Below, piece by piece: positions 1 through 8,276 of a DNA stretch of 22,145 nt. The number at the start of each line of letters is the position of its first letter. Position 1 is the first letter of the stretch. Both the position numbers and the translations under genes were made by a program. Origin of the DNA: Fusobacteriota bacterium. GTDB lineage: Bacteria > Fusobacteriota > Fusobacteriia > JAPLKR01. A model generated the notes under the pieces. That model did not search any database. It was not told the DNA's origin and saw only the letters and a program-made list of their open reading frames with translations. The stretch lies in the NCBI GenBank assembly GCA_026387965.1, contig JAPLKR010000015.1:1-22145 (forward strand), in the 5' to 3' direction.

Positions 1-441
1 AGGGACATGAATTTTTTGAAAATCTCTTTGAACTAAATCTTGAGTCATCTCTTTTACACATGATTGTATCTCTTTAAAAGGTAGATTGTACTTCTTACAA
101 TAGGCAATCGTAACAACTAAAAGTCCAAGTATAAAAATCGCCCCCTTATGTGTATTTACCCCATGAGTTTCAAAGTACATGCGTTCTTCGGCAACTTTAC
201 CCAATTCTCGAGACTTTTCAAAAATTTCATTTAAGGTGAGCTCTCCTTCTACAAGAAGGACTAATTTTTTAAAATAACTATAAAGTCCTACACTACTATC
301 TAAAAAATGATAGATATTCATATCTGTATGTTTTCCACTGCTTTTCGCAGTTATTAGTCCTGGTTTTGGCCACGTTACAGCTTCATAAAGTAGTGATTGA
401 CATGCTAGTGTTGCCAGCATTTCATCTAATACTATCTCCAT
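1..441 (-). CDS. citG: Triphosphoribosyl-dephospho-CoA synthase, N-terminal part (runs off left edge)
   Basis: CitG makes 2'-(5''-triphosphoribosyl)-3'-dephospho-CoA from ATP and dephospho-CoA, the precursor of the citrate lyase prosthetic group. I translated the 147 codons visible here by hand; the C-terminal half lies outside the window. Family landmarks are a GKHTDMNIYHFLDSS segment (about residues 36-50) and ETHGVNTHKGAIFILG (about 91-106), the very conserved CitG T-x-G-V-N-T-H-K-G-A-I-F block. I place the start at 439-441 because GGGTGA lies just upstream; an in-frame ATG at 451-453 has no ribosome binding site. The start overlaps the end of citX by about 10 bases, which implies translational coupling. 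The family call is confident from the motifs and from the position as last gene of the cit operon. Confidence 0.9.
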   Translation of the reverse strand, partial: MEIVLDEMLATLACQSLLYEAVTWPKPGLITAKSSGKHTDMNIYHFLDSSVGLYSYFKKLVLLVEGELTLNEIFEKSRELGKVAEERMYFETHGVNTHKGAIFILGLLVVTIAYCKKYNLPFKEIQSCVKEMTQDLVQRDFQKIHVP

Positions 442-1019
442 AAATTCACCCATTTTTTAAATTGATTTACACGTTTTGTCATCGCTTCATATAGTTCTAT
501 TTCAGTATGATTTTTTTCTTTCACACATACTTTTGCCATTTTTGAACAGATGTAACACTTGCGCAACTCTCTATTCATATTACCTCTTGAGATACTTCTT
601 GTTTTTTCAAATTCATCCACCATATAGTAGTCTAAATCAAAAAAACGTCCAAGAAAATGATTCTCTTCAATTTGAATACATAATTTCTTGATACGCGTTA
701 ACGATTCACGGTATAAATGAAATGTAAAAAAACAAAAATTTCCGTCAAAATGCTCAAATTCTTCTTGTAAAATTATTTTAATTCCTATTTTACTTCTTAG
801 AATTCTAACCGCTTCAAAATATATTCTTTTGCCAAGTGCAGAACGTTTATTTGCTCCTGGTATATTAATTGAGAGTACCAGACAATGCCCAAATTGCTCA
901 CATTTTTTTTGAATTTTTTCAAAACGTCTCTCACGCACTTCTAACAAAGCCTCTTGATATCTATGAATTTCAACAATTTTTCCAAACTCAGCTTTTTGAA
1001 TTTTTTTGAATTTTTTCAA
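432..1019 (-). CDS. citX: Apo-citrate lyase phosphoribosyl-dephospho-CoA transferase
   Basis: CitX transfers the triphosphoribosyl-dephospho-CoA group made by CitG onto a serine of the citrate lyase acyl-carrier subunit CitD. The 195-residue product is close to the usual length (about 180). Visible family signatures are NIPG (52-55), GRFFDLD (124-130), SISRG (142-146) and a cysteine/histidine cluster C155-x2-C158-x6-C165 with H171. The start is a TTG at 1017-1019. It is supported by GGGAGGAGA a few bases upstream; the nearby ATG at 1022-1024 is followed after one codon by TGA and cannot be the start. The gene overlaps the 3' end of citC by 32 bases, so it is part of the same transcript. Confidence 0.93.
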   Translation of the reverse strand: MKKFKKIQKAEFGKIVEIHRYQEALLEVRERRFEKIQKKCEQFGHCLVLSINIPGANKRSALGKRIYFEAVRILRSKIGIKIILQEEFEHFDGNFCFFTFHLYRESLTRIKKLCIQIEENHFLGRFFDLDYYMVDEFEKTRSISRGNMNRELRKCYICSKMAKVCVKEKNHTEIELYEAMTKRVNQFKKWVNLWR

Positions 1020-2022
1020 CGCATCTCCTCCCTTTTTCAGACTGTAAAAATTTTATAGTCGATTCAGGTAGCATATCCGATAGTTTTTCATATTCTGATT
1101 TTTTTATATACTCTCTCACTTTAGACGCCGAAATAACTCCCTCAGCTGATTCAATTCTTTTTAAAACTTTCACCTCAACACCAAATTGTGGCAAGAGATT
1201 TTGGATACTCAAATTATAACACTCAGTTATATTACAGTTGGGCTCAGTTCCAATATACCTCTTATCAATTCCTAATATTTCACAAAAATACTTCCCAAAA
1301 ATAGTTACATCTAAATTTGTATAAACTTGTGTCATATCATCATTTTTTTTCAAAAAATACGTTGGAAAAGTTTTGCTTGAAATAATATATTCACCACTTA
1401 ATATCACTTTCACATTTTTCAAGTCTTCAACACCTAGTTTAACCATTTCAAATCGACTCTGTGTATCAAAAAGAGAAAGGTCTTCTTCAAGCACAAATAC
1501 AATCACTTCCTCACTCTCCTGTGAGGCTGTTTCAATTAAATAACGATGACCCTTTGTAAACGGATTGCAATTCATAACAATAGCTGAGCGCTTAACATGC
1601 GAATTCAACTCCAGCTTACTCGCTAATGCTTTAAGTATGCTCTCTATTCGCCCTATTCCCCCTTCAAAAAGTACAACTCTCTCTGTATGCGCAACTTCTT
1701 GAAAAAGTGTTTTCTCAAAGACATCTAGATTTTCTATTTTTGAAAAAAGAAAAAAGTGAAATATAGAATTTTGATTACACTCTGATTGTAAAATACTTAG
1801 AAGCTTACTTAGCGCCCCACTTCCTTGAATACTTTTAGCAATGGCAAAACATTTAAAAACATCTTTTTCTTTCGAACCTGTTCCGACCAATTCACTATTT
1901 ATGTATAGATTAATTGTGGTGTCAATTCCCTCTTCATATTCTAATTCAAAGTGATTTAAAAAGGCTTTTGCATTATTACGTTCAATTTTATCAAAATCGT
2001 AAGCTATTTTTATCTCAAACAT
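988..2022 (-). CDS. citC: [Citrate (pro-3S)-lyase] ligase
   Basis: CitC uses ATP to acetylate the thiol of the CitD prosthetic group, which turns citrate lyase on. The 344-residue protein matches the family length. The N-terminal ~130 residues are a GNAT-like domain. The C-terminal half is a nucleotidyltransferase domain with NPFTKGH (153-159, the HxGH-type nucleotide-binding motif in its CitC form) and ISASKVR (297-303, the ISxSxxR-type motif). AAAGGATAGGA lies directly upstream of the ATG at 2020-2022. The stop of citF is 2 bases before the start. In many species citC is the first gene of the cit operon; here it follows citF. Confidence 0.95.
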   Translation of the reverse strand: MFEIKIAYDFDKIERNNAKAFLNHFELEYEEGIDTTINLYINSELVGTGSKEKDVFKCFAIAKSIQGSGALSKLLSILQSECNQNSIFHFFLFSKIENLDVFEKTLFQEVAHTERVVLFEGGIGRIESILKALASKLELNSHVKRSAIVMNCNPFTKGHRYLIETASQESEEVIVFVLEEDLSLFDTQSRFEMVKLGVEDLKNVKVILSGEYIISSKTFPTYFLKKNDDMTQVYTNLDVTIFGKYFCEILGIDKRYIGTEPNCNITECYNLSIQNLLPQFGVEVKVLKRIESAEGVISASKVREYIKKSEYEKLSDMLPESTIKFLQSEKGRRCVEKIQKNSKS

Positions 2023-2024
2023 TC

Positions 2025-3554
2025 CTATCCTTTCATGGGATATATCACGTCTATCACACTGCCGTCTCGATACTCAACAACACCAATAATTTTATTTTCA
2101 AAACTAATTTCGCTTGGTACCCCTGTTATTGAATAAGCCATTTCCTTCAACTCTTCAATGGTATATAGACTCAATCCTTCACTTTTCAATATTTCAATTA
2201 AATCCACATGCTTTGGATTTACGGCGATACCTCTTTCCGTCACGACCACATCTACACTCTCTCCAGGTGTCGTAATGGTCGTTACCATCTCTTTAACAAT
2301 TGGAAGTCTTGCTTTGACTAAATTGGTTACAATGATGGTAAGCTTTGCCCCTGCTGCAGTATCGGAGTGACCGCCACTTCCCCCCATTATCATTCCATTT
2401 GATGCCGTGGTTACGTTAACATTAAAATTGATATCAACTTCAGTGGCCCCAAGTATCACCACATCTAAATTATTTACAATAGCCCCTTTACAATGTGGGT
2501 TTCCATAAAGAGAAGCTGACATCGCTTGATGCCTTGGATTTTCTTTTACAGATTGTATGGCATCTAAATCAAAACATTGTACATCAAACAGGGTTTTAAA
2601 AAGCCCCTCTTTGAGCATCTCAACCATATAACCGGTAATCCCTCCTGAAGCAAAACTACCTGTAATGTTTTTTGAAATCATGAGTTTCTTCACCTCTTTA
2701 GCTACGGCTAAAGAGGTGCCACCAGCGCCCGTTTGAAATGAAAACCCCTCTTTAAGATATCCAGAATATTCAATCACTTTAGCAGCCATTTTTGCTATTT
2801 TTAATCCCAAGGGGTCTTTGGTTATCTGAGTTGTTCCTGATACGATACCTTTGGGATTTCCTATCGATTCTACCACGATTACACTATCTATTTTATGTTG
2901 AAATATCTCAATTGAGGTATTGGGATAAGGAACTAAATTATCCGTAATCGCTACAACATGATTTGCATAATCTGCATCTACATGTGCATACCCAAGTACA
3001 CCACATGCTGATTTTCCATACACACCATTCATATTTCCATATTCATCACAGCTAGGGGCTGCGATAAAAGCAACATCAATTTTAACTTCACCAGACTCAA
3101 TCGCTCTAGCTCGTCCACCATGAGTTTGCATAATAACTGGGTACTTCAATTTCCCCGACGAGACACATTTAGCCACTGGTCCACTCATGTAATTGGTGTA
3201 TATTTTCACAACTTTCTGACTCTCTATCCATTTTACCATTGGCTCATGAACTGGAAAAAATGAACTTGAAACCAAACAAATATCTTTTACATCATACCTC
3301 TCTAAAACAGAAAATACTAAATTTATTACGCTATCACCATTTCTCAAATGGTGGTGAAAAGAGAGTGTCATCCCATCAAATGGTGGAAATTTGTCGAAAA
3401 ATTCCTTTATCGATAGAAAAATTTTTCTCTCCCCTGGACATTTTGGTTTAACATGAACTTGAGTAAGTTTTTTCACATTCATATCACTAAAAACCCCCGA
3501 GAATTCTCTAACTTCACCATATCCTTCGATATGCTTTGGAATCTTACGCATCAT
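2025..3554 (-). CDS. citF: Citrate lyase alpha subunit (citrate:acetyl-ACP transferase)
   Basis: CitF is the CoA-transferase-type alpha subunit of citrate lyase. It exchanges the acetyl group on the CitD thioester for citrate, giving citryl-ACP. The 509 residues equal the usual length (about 510). Recognisable blocks include QTHGGRARAIESGE, a glycine-rich QTGAGGTSLAVAKEV stretch in the middle and MGGSGGHSDTAAGAKLTI near residue 395-410, a CitF hallmark. The reading frame starts within citE (11-base overlap). The first two codons are both ATG, with GGGGGTAGAGT upstream, so the start could be shifted by one codon. It lies in the cytoplasmic CitDEF complex with its two neighbours. Confidence 0.96.
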   Translation of the reverse strand: MMRKIPKHIEGYGEVREFSGVFSDMNVKKLTQVHVKPKCPGERKIFLSIKEFFDKFPPFDGMTLSFHHHLRNGDSVINLVFSVLERYDVKDICLVSSSFFPVHEPMVKWIESQKVVKIYTNYMSGPVAKCVSSGKLKYPVIMQTHGGRARAIESGEVKIDVAFIAAPSCDEYGNMNGVYGKSACGVLGYAHVDADYANHVVAITDNLVPYPNTSIEIFQHKIDSVIVVESIGNPKGIVSGTTQITKDPLGLKIAKMAAKVIEYSGYLKEGFSFQTGAGGTSLAVAKEVKKLMISKNITGSFASGGITGYMVEMLKEGLFKTLFDVQCFDLDAIQSVKENPRHQAMSASLYGNPHCKGAIVNNLDVVILGATEVDINFNVNVTTASNGMIMGGSGGHSDTAAGAKLTIIVTNLVKARLPIVKEMVTTITTPGESVDVVVTERGIAVNPKHVDLIEILKSEGLSLYTIEELKEMAYSITGVPSEISFENKIIGVVEYRDGSVIDVIYPMKG

Positions 3555-4419
3555 ACTCTACCCCCGAAACTTTAAGGCCCATTTTCTTAGCCAGTTGATA
3601 TATTCTTTCTGCTCTTTTTACAATTGGGCTATCTATCATCTTTCCATCAAGTGAAAATACACCAAACCCTTTTTTCTTAGCTTGTTTCATAGCACAAAGT
3701 ACACGATAGGCATAGATTACCTCTTTTGAACTTGGTGCATACACGCTGTGAATCGTTTCGATATGACGTGGGCTGATACTTGCTTTCGCCATCATTCCAA
3801 AACGCTTACCCTCTTCACTATCTTGCACTAAAAACATTTCATCAACGACATCTGTATAAGGTGTGTCAATCGCTAATATTCCTAAGGCTTTACACACAAC
3901 AGCAACTCGATTTCTAGCATATTGAATTTCAAGCCCTTCTTTCGTTCGCACTACACCTAAATCTGCCGTTAAATCCTCTCCCCCAAGAAGGAGCCCCTTT
4001 ACTCTTTTGGATGCTTTTGCTATATCAAAAGCCGTCTCAAGTGCTATTGCTGACTCAATAATGGCAAAAATTTCAGTTGAACTGTTCATCATTTCTAACT
4101 TTTTATCTAATACAATAATATCTTCCACGGTAGCTTTGGGAAGTAGAATATAATCAAGTTCAAAGCGACAAACTGCTTCTATATCAAGTTCAAAATCCTC
4201 AGTTTCGACCGCATTAATCCTTACCATGGTCTCACAATTTTTATATTTATATGTTGTAAATGCTTGAATAATTAAATTTCTCGCACTATCTTTTTCACTT
4301 TGGGCCACAGCATCTTCTAAATCAAAAATGATCACATCAGCATCAAAAAGGTCAGCTGTTTGAACCATTCCAGGATTATTGCCCGGAATAAAAAGAAAAC
4401 TTCTCTTTAACCCTTTCAT
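3544..4419 (-). CDS. citE: Citrate lyase beta subunit (citryl-ACP lyase)
   Basis: CitE cleaves citryl-ACP to oxaloacetate and acetyl-ACP. The protein is 291 residues, near the usual 290-300. It begins with the family signature RSFLFIPGNNPGMVQTA, followed by DVIIFDLEDAVA (about 28-39), which carries the HpcH/HpaI-type acidic residues, and GGEDLTADLG around residue 147-156, the Mg2+/substrate segment. The ATG overlaps the TGA of citD (ATGA arrangement), and GGGGAGGA sits three bases upstream, so translation is coupled to citD. Confidence 0.96.
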   Translation of the reverse strand: MKGLKRSFLFIPGNNPGMVQTADLFDADVIIFDLEDAVAQSEKDSARNLIIQAFTTYKYKNCETMVRINAVETEDFELDIEAVCRFELDYILLPKATVEDIIVLDKKLEMMNSSTEIFAIIESAIALETAFDIAKASKRVKGLLLGGEDLTADLGVVRTKEGLEIQYARNRVAVVCKALGILAIDTPYTDVVDEMFLVQDSEEGKRFGMMAKASISPRHIETIHSVYAPSSKEVIYAYRVLCAMKQAKKKGFGVFSLDGKMIDSPIVKRAERIYQLAKKMGLKVSGVEYDA

Positions 4420-4682
4420 TTTTCCTCCCCCGCTCGAAGTAGTGCCGTTTTAACTCTCGCGAAAATAGCAAAATCAAGAGCACCCTTATCTTCGATTTTA
4501 ATACACACATCTTTAACTTCAAACTCTTCTAAAACTTTTAGAATCGTTTCATATATACTTTTTTCAAATTGTAATTTCACAATGCTGTCAATCTCGATTT
4601 TAACACCACTGTTCGGTGATACAAAAACTAAGAGATCATTTGACTCTAAACTTCCTGAACTACTCGATTTTATTATCTTCAA
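4416..4682 (-). CDS. citD: Citrate lyase gamma subunit (acyl carrier protein)
   Basis: CitD is the small acyl carrier subunit that carries the phosphoribosyl-dephospho-CoA arm. A longer frame opens at an ATG at 4698-4700, but I prefer the TTG at 4680-4682. AGGAGG is inside the longer reading frame just before that TTG. With this start the predicted attachment residue in G-S-L-E-S-N-D is Ser14, the same number as the modified serine of the Klebsiella protein. The promoter call at 4722-4750 also leaves a sensible leader for the TTG and only about 15 bases for the ATG. The product is then 88 residues. The C-terminal block DKGALDFAIFARVKTALLRA is characteristic of CitD. It is the first gene of the operon. 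Confidence 0.92.
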   Translation of the reverse strand: MKIIKSSSSGSLESNDLLVFVSPNSGVKIEIDSIVKLQFEKSIYETILKVLEEFEVKDVCIKIEDKGALDFAIFARVKTALLRAGEEK

Positions 4683-4721
4683 AACTCCTCCTAAATACAT
4701 GTAACTTTCTATTTACATCAT

Positions 4722-4750
4722 ATCATATTTTCTCGAAAAATTAGAATCAA
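4722..4750 (-). promoter_or_regulatory. Promoter of the citrate lyase operon
   Basis: Reading the minus strand, TTGATT (4745-4750) is followed after exactly 17 bases by TATGAT (4722-4727), a good vegetative-sigma promoter. Transcription would start near 4715, about 30 bases before the TTG start of citD. A second candidate, the extended -10 sequence TGTTATAAT, lies further upstream at 4784-4792 without a clear -35 box. Confidence 0.6.
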
Positions 4751-4868
4751 TTTTCTACTTAATTTTACGAATAAATGGTTCCAATTATAACACATAAATC
4801 TGACTTCCACTCCATATATTGTTAAACCAATATAACTTTAAAACTTTTTTATTATATGTATATTTATC

Positions 4869-4891
4869 GATGAAAACAGAGCCATTTCATC
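4869..4891. promoter_or_regulatory. Inverted repeat, candidate operator between cit operon and permease
   Basis: GATGAAA (4869-4875) and TTTCATC (4885-4891) form perfect 7-base arms around a 9-base spacer, so arm centres are about 16 bases apart. It sits between the divergent promoters. It is not followed by a T run and is a better candidate for a repressor or activator site than for a terminator. The binding protein is unknown. Confidence 0.4.
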
Positions 4892-4954
4892 ACAATCTAA
4901 GTAAAATTCAGTATAATTATTCAAAAATTTTAAGTATTATTTTGATGCCTCTTA

Positions 4955-4963
4955 TGATATAAT
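4955..4963 (+). promoter_or_regulatory. Extended -10 promoter of the permease gene
   Basis: TGATATAAT contains a perfect TATAAT (4958-4963) preceded by the TGn extension. There is no convincing -35 box at 17 bases, which fits an extended -10 promoter. Transcription would start near 4970, about 30 bases before the permease ATG. Confidence 0.55.
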
Positions 4964-5001
4964 ATACTGTCACAATCAGAAAGGGGTATGTGTAAGTCAA
5001 T

Positions 5002-6444
5002 ATGAAAAAAAATAATGAAGTTAAATATGTTAGAAAAGACTTAAAAAAGAGTTTAAAAAACAGACACATTCAACTCATTGCCCTTGGAGGTATAATCGGT
5101 TCTAGCTTTTTTTTAGGAACAGGTTACGTCATATCGAGTATCGGACCGGCTGCATTTCTTGCTTACGCACTCGGTGGATTGATTGTTTATATGGTAATGT
5201 TATGTCTTGGCGAACTCTCTGTGGCACTTCCAACTTCTAGCTCTTTTGTAAGTTATGCTGCAGAATTTGTATCTCCTGCATGGGCTTGTGGAGTGGGATG
5301 GACCTATTGGATAAATTGGGTTGCTTATATCCCCTCTGAATGTATTGCTGGTGGTATTATTATGCATCATTTTTTTCCACTTATTCCTGTATTTTTCTGG
5401 GCCGTCTGCTTTGGCCTTCTCGTAACCGTCATAAATTTAACTAATGTCGGCGCTTTTGGAGAGTTAGAATTTTGGCTTGCAATAATTAAAATAGCAGCCA
5501 TTCTATTTTTCATTGCTGCTGCTGTATTAATCTTTATTGGAATTTTCCCTATTCATGGAGCGCATCATATTATAGGTGCAAAATATATCACTGGAGATGG
5601 CGGTTTTTTCCCAAAAGGGAAGCTTATCATCTTTACAAGCATGGTTATGTTGCTTGTAAATTATCAAGGTTCTGAAATAATTGGACTCGCCTCGGCAGAA
5701 TCACAAAATCCCGCTGAAAGCATTCCAAAAGCTGTGAAAAATGTATCTTTTAGAATTATTGCAATTTTCTTAATCCCTATATTTCTTCTCGTTTTAATAT
5801 TCCCTTGGAATATTGCTAACCTATCACAATCAGTATTCTCTGATGCATTAAGCTTTTATGGTATGCGATGGGTTTCGGGAATTTTCACTTTAGTTGTTCT
5901 GTCAGCAGCATTGTCATGCGCTAATAGCGGAATGTATGGAACAGTCCGAGCTCTTTATGGTCTTGCTAAAGAAGGGATGGCTCCCAGAAGTCTGAAAATG
6001 CTTAACAAGAACAGTGTCCCACAAAATGCTATTATTGTTACGATTCTAGCCATTTGGATTTTTTTGATTATTTCATATTTTTTCTCAGCGTCATCTATTT
6101 TTGCGGCACTTTTGAGTATTTCTGGTTTCACTGGAGGTATTTGCTGGATTTCTATCTGTTGGTCTCAATATAATTTTAGAAAACGTCTTCACCAAAATGG
6201 GTACTCTGCTAATGATCTCACATTCAAGATTAAGGGATTTCCTTATATTACATTTTGTGCTATTTGGGTACAAGTTGGTTGTTTAGTTTTCGTTCTCTTC
6301 AACCCTGAACTAAGAATTGCTTGTTATTTTGGTATCCCAGCACTTGTTATTCCCATTCTTATTGCGCATTTCAAAAAGTTTAAAGTTCCTACTGAGCGAA
6401 GAACTGTATCGTTTGCTAAGACATTTCCAAATAGAAAAATATAA
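5002..6444 (+). CDS. Amino-acid permease, APC superfamily
   Basis: This 480-residue inner-membrane protein has about 12 hydrophobic segments. It shows the amino-acid transporter family start, a charged N-terminus followed by HIQLIALGGIIGSSFFLGTG (about 23-42), which contains the substrate-binding GxIG-type turn of helix 1. The segment GSEIIGLASAESQNPAESIP around residue 223-242 (helix 6/7 region) is also typical of the basic/GABA/proline permease group. The substrate cannot be read from the sequence. It is transcribed divergently from the citrate lyase operon, and no citrate transporter is present, but the fold is APC and not a citrate carrier family. The ATG has no ribosome binding site at normal distance: AAGGGG is 15 bases upstream. 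A 5-codon ORF at 4988-5005 overlaps the start (see findings). Confidence 0.88.
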   Translation: MKKNNEVKYVRKDLKKSLKNRHIQLIALGGIIGSSFFLGTGYVISSIGPAAFLAYALGGLIVYMVMLCLGELSVALPTSSSFVSYAAEFVSPAWACGVGWTYWINWVAYIPSECIAGGIIMHHFFPLIPVFFWAVCFGLLVTVINLTNVGAFGELEFWLAIIKIAAILFFIAAAVLIFIGIFPIHGAHHIIGAKYITGDGGFFPKGKLIIFTSMVMLLVNYQGSEIIGLASAESQNPAESIPKAVKNVSFRIIAIFLIPIFLLVLIFPWNIANLSQSVFSDALSFYGMRWVSGIFTLVVLSAALSCANSGMYGTVRALYGLAKEGMAPRSLKMLNKNSVPQNAIIVTILAIWIFLIISYFFSASSIFAALLSISGFTGGICWISICWSQYNFRKRLHQNGYSANDLTFKIKGFPYITFCAIWVQVGCLVFVLFNPELRIACYFGIPALVIPILIAHFKKFKVPTERRTVSFAKTFPNRKI

Positions 6445-6520
6445 CTGATTCCCCCATCTAGAAAAAGTCCTTGTTGAGGCCTATATACCACCCCACGAAA
6501 ATGGAAACCCAAATTTATTA

Positions 6521-6558
6521 AAAAAATCTACCTATGCAAATGCTCAGGTAGATTTTTT
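6521..6558. terminator. Bidirectional rho-independent terminator
   Basis: AAAAAATCTACCT (6521-6533) and AGGTAGATTTTTT (6546-6558) are perfect 13-base complements around a 12-base loop. They give a stem with an A tract on one side and a T tract on the other. It lies between the convergent permease gene and the cydC-barrel ORF and can end both transcripts. Confidence 0.88.
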
Positions 6559-6605
6559 AGTTGCATTAACTTTTTAAAAAACCCATATCTACTAAGCTGA
6601 ATATA

Positions 6606-8276
6606 TTAGAATTTATATTCAAGACTTGCACTATAGCATCTCCCTGAAGTCATGTAACCAGGTTTAAACACAGGTGTTGCATTAAATAAATTATTAATAG
6701 CTAAAATAACTGTGGTATTTGCCGCTAACGCATAAGAATCTTGAACATTAAATGTCCAAATAGGTGCAAGTGACCATTGATTATACGTCTCTGCGTACAT
6801 ACCCTCAAAATAATTCATCTGCATACCGATATTATTTTGCCCCATCAAATAATTCAGTCCACCATTTACCATGTTTTTTGGTTGATATGGAACATTATTA
6901 ATGCTCGAATATTGGTAAACCACATACGTCATAACACCCGGTGCAAAATTATAAGTCACTTTACCCGTATATTCATTCCATGCAACTGGTGAATTATAGT
7001 TTGTTAGCATTATTGGAGTCGTCACACTATACAATGGAACAGGTGATTCTGGAATCAAAGGATCAGCTGAATAAATAATTAAATTATTTGCATGCATATT
7101 TTCTGCTTTAATGCTTGCTTCTACACTTTGAGTTTTGTAGTATACACTTCCACCTAGTGAGGTTGTACACTGTCTTGTGTTAACATTCATCGGTGTAATA
7201 TAGTAGTCAAATGGGAAGGCAATAATGTAATTTTTTAAGGGTTGATTAAAGCTATCTTGATCAACATTGGTAGTAAATCCAAATCCATTTCCTACCTGCT
7301 GATTGAGTTCAATCCCTGTTTTTGAGTTGATTTGATTTTGAGTTGAATTCACCGTATTAGTTCCAGTAGGTTCGATAATGGCTTTGGCATATTCTACACC
7401 AACATTCGCTGTAACTACAGTAAATGGATTATTATTAAAATGAATTACATCGTTCACATTTGTTCTAACCACAGAGGTAGAATTTTGCATGCTCGCATCA
7501 TTATAGGTGTTTGTATCCCATTTAATATGGTTATTCCAAGAGCTTGCAAGGGGGACTGTAACATTTTTGTACTCATTTTTATAGAAAGCATCTACAAAAG
7601 CACTGGTGCAAAACCATGTGCCAAGATATGGGTCTTGCATTGACGCATTTGGAATAATAATATTTTCGTCATTTGTATAAGACGAACTATAATTTAACCC
7701 TGCAACTGAAGAATAGTTCACTTGTTTTACAAGAGTATTGGTTAAATACAGATCGCTATCGCTCTCTAAAACAGAGTAATTTTGTCTTGGATATGTCCCC
7801 GAATTATATGGTGAAGGATTAGTCGGATAGAGCGTACTCACTGGAATATAACTCGTACTTCCTATATTATAGCCGTAAAATGCCCAATTTTTATATTTTG
7901 CATCTAAATAATACGCATTAAGACTTACTCCTTGATTATTTGCATCAAGGCCTGGCATATCGTGTCCGTAATGAAAATAAATGCTTGCATCTTTTTCTGC
8001 ATTTTCTTTATACAAATCCACAAGCACTTGGCTCCCATCGAGATGATTATATCCACCTGTTCCCACTGTTATCTCATTGTTTTTATTTTCCATACCGGGA
8101 ATAATCACCACATTTTGTGGCATTAAGGGCATTAATGGCATTCCCCCCTGAAAGGCTAAATCACTAGACAAAGGAGCCGATGATGCAGATGTGGAAGCAC
8201 CACTGCTTGGAGAACTTGCTAAAGCTATAAACGATATCGCAACACTAAATATTGAAAGTAATATGATTTTCTTATA
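6606..8276 (-). other. Signal peptide plus beta-barrel moiety of the fused ORF
   Basis: These are codons 570-1125 of the cydC frame. The segment reads like a complete outer-membrane protein precursor whose initiator codon has been replaced: TAT AAG AAA ATC in place of an expected ATG AAG AAA ATC. A short proline/methionine repeat (MPLMPLMPQ, 615-623) follows the linker. No TonB box or plug domain is evident; at about 530 residues the mature part is short for a TonB-dependent receptor. The C-terminal signature resembles that family, but a specific porin or receptor class and substrate cannot be given. No internal ATG/GTG/TTG with a ribosome binding site was found near the junction that would allow separate expression with the signal peptide. 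Confidence 0.6.

Noticed and set aside
4416-4700. ATG at 4698-4700 as start of citD
   Set aside because: It has only a weak ribosome binding site, lies about 15 bases from the predicted transcription start, and would displace the conserved modified serine from position 14.
7440-8126. Plus-strand ORFs within the barrel region
   Set aside because: They lie entirely opposite a long continuous frame, have odd composition and no ribosome binding sites; they are shadows.
8105-8150. Short direct repeat encoding MPLMPLMPQ
   Set aside because: Only two or three 9-base units; a local slippage repeat in a linker, not a CRISPR or mobile-element signature.
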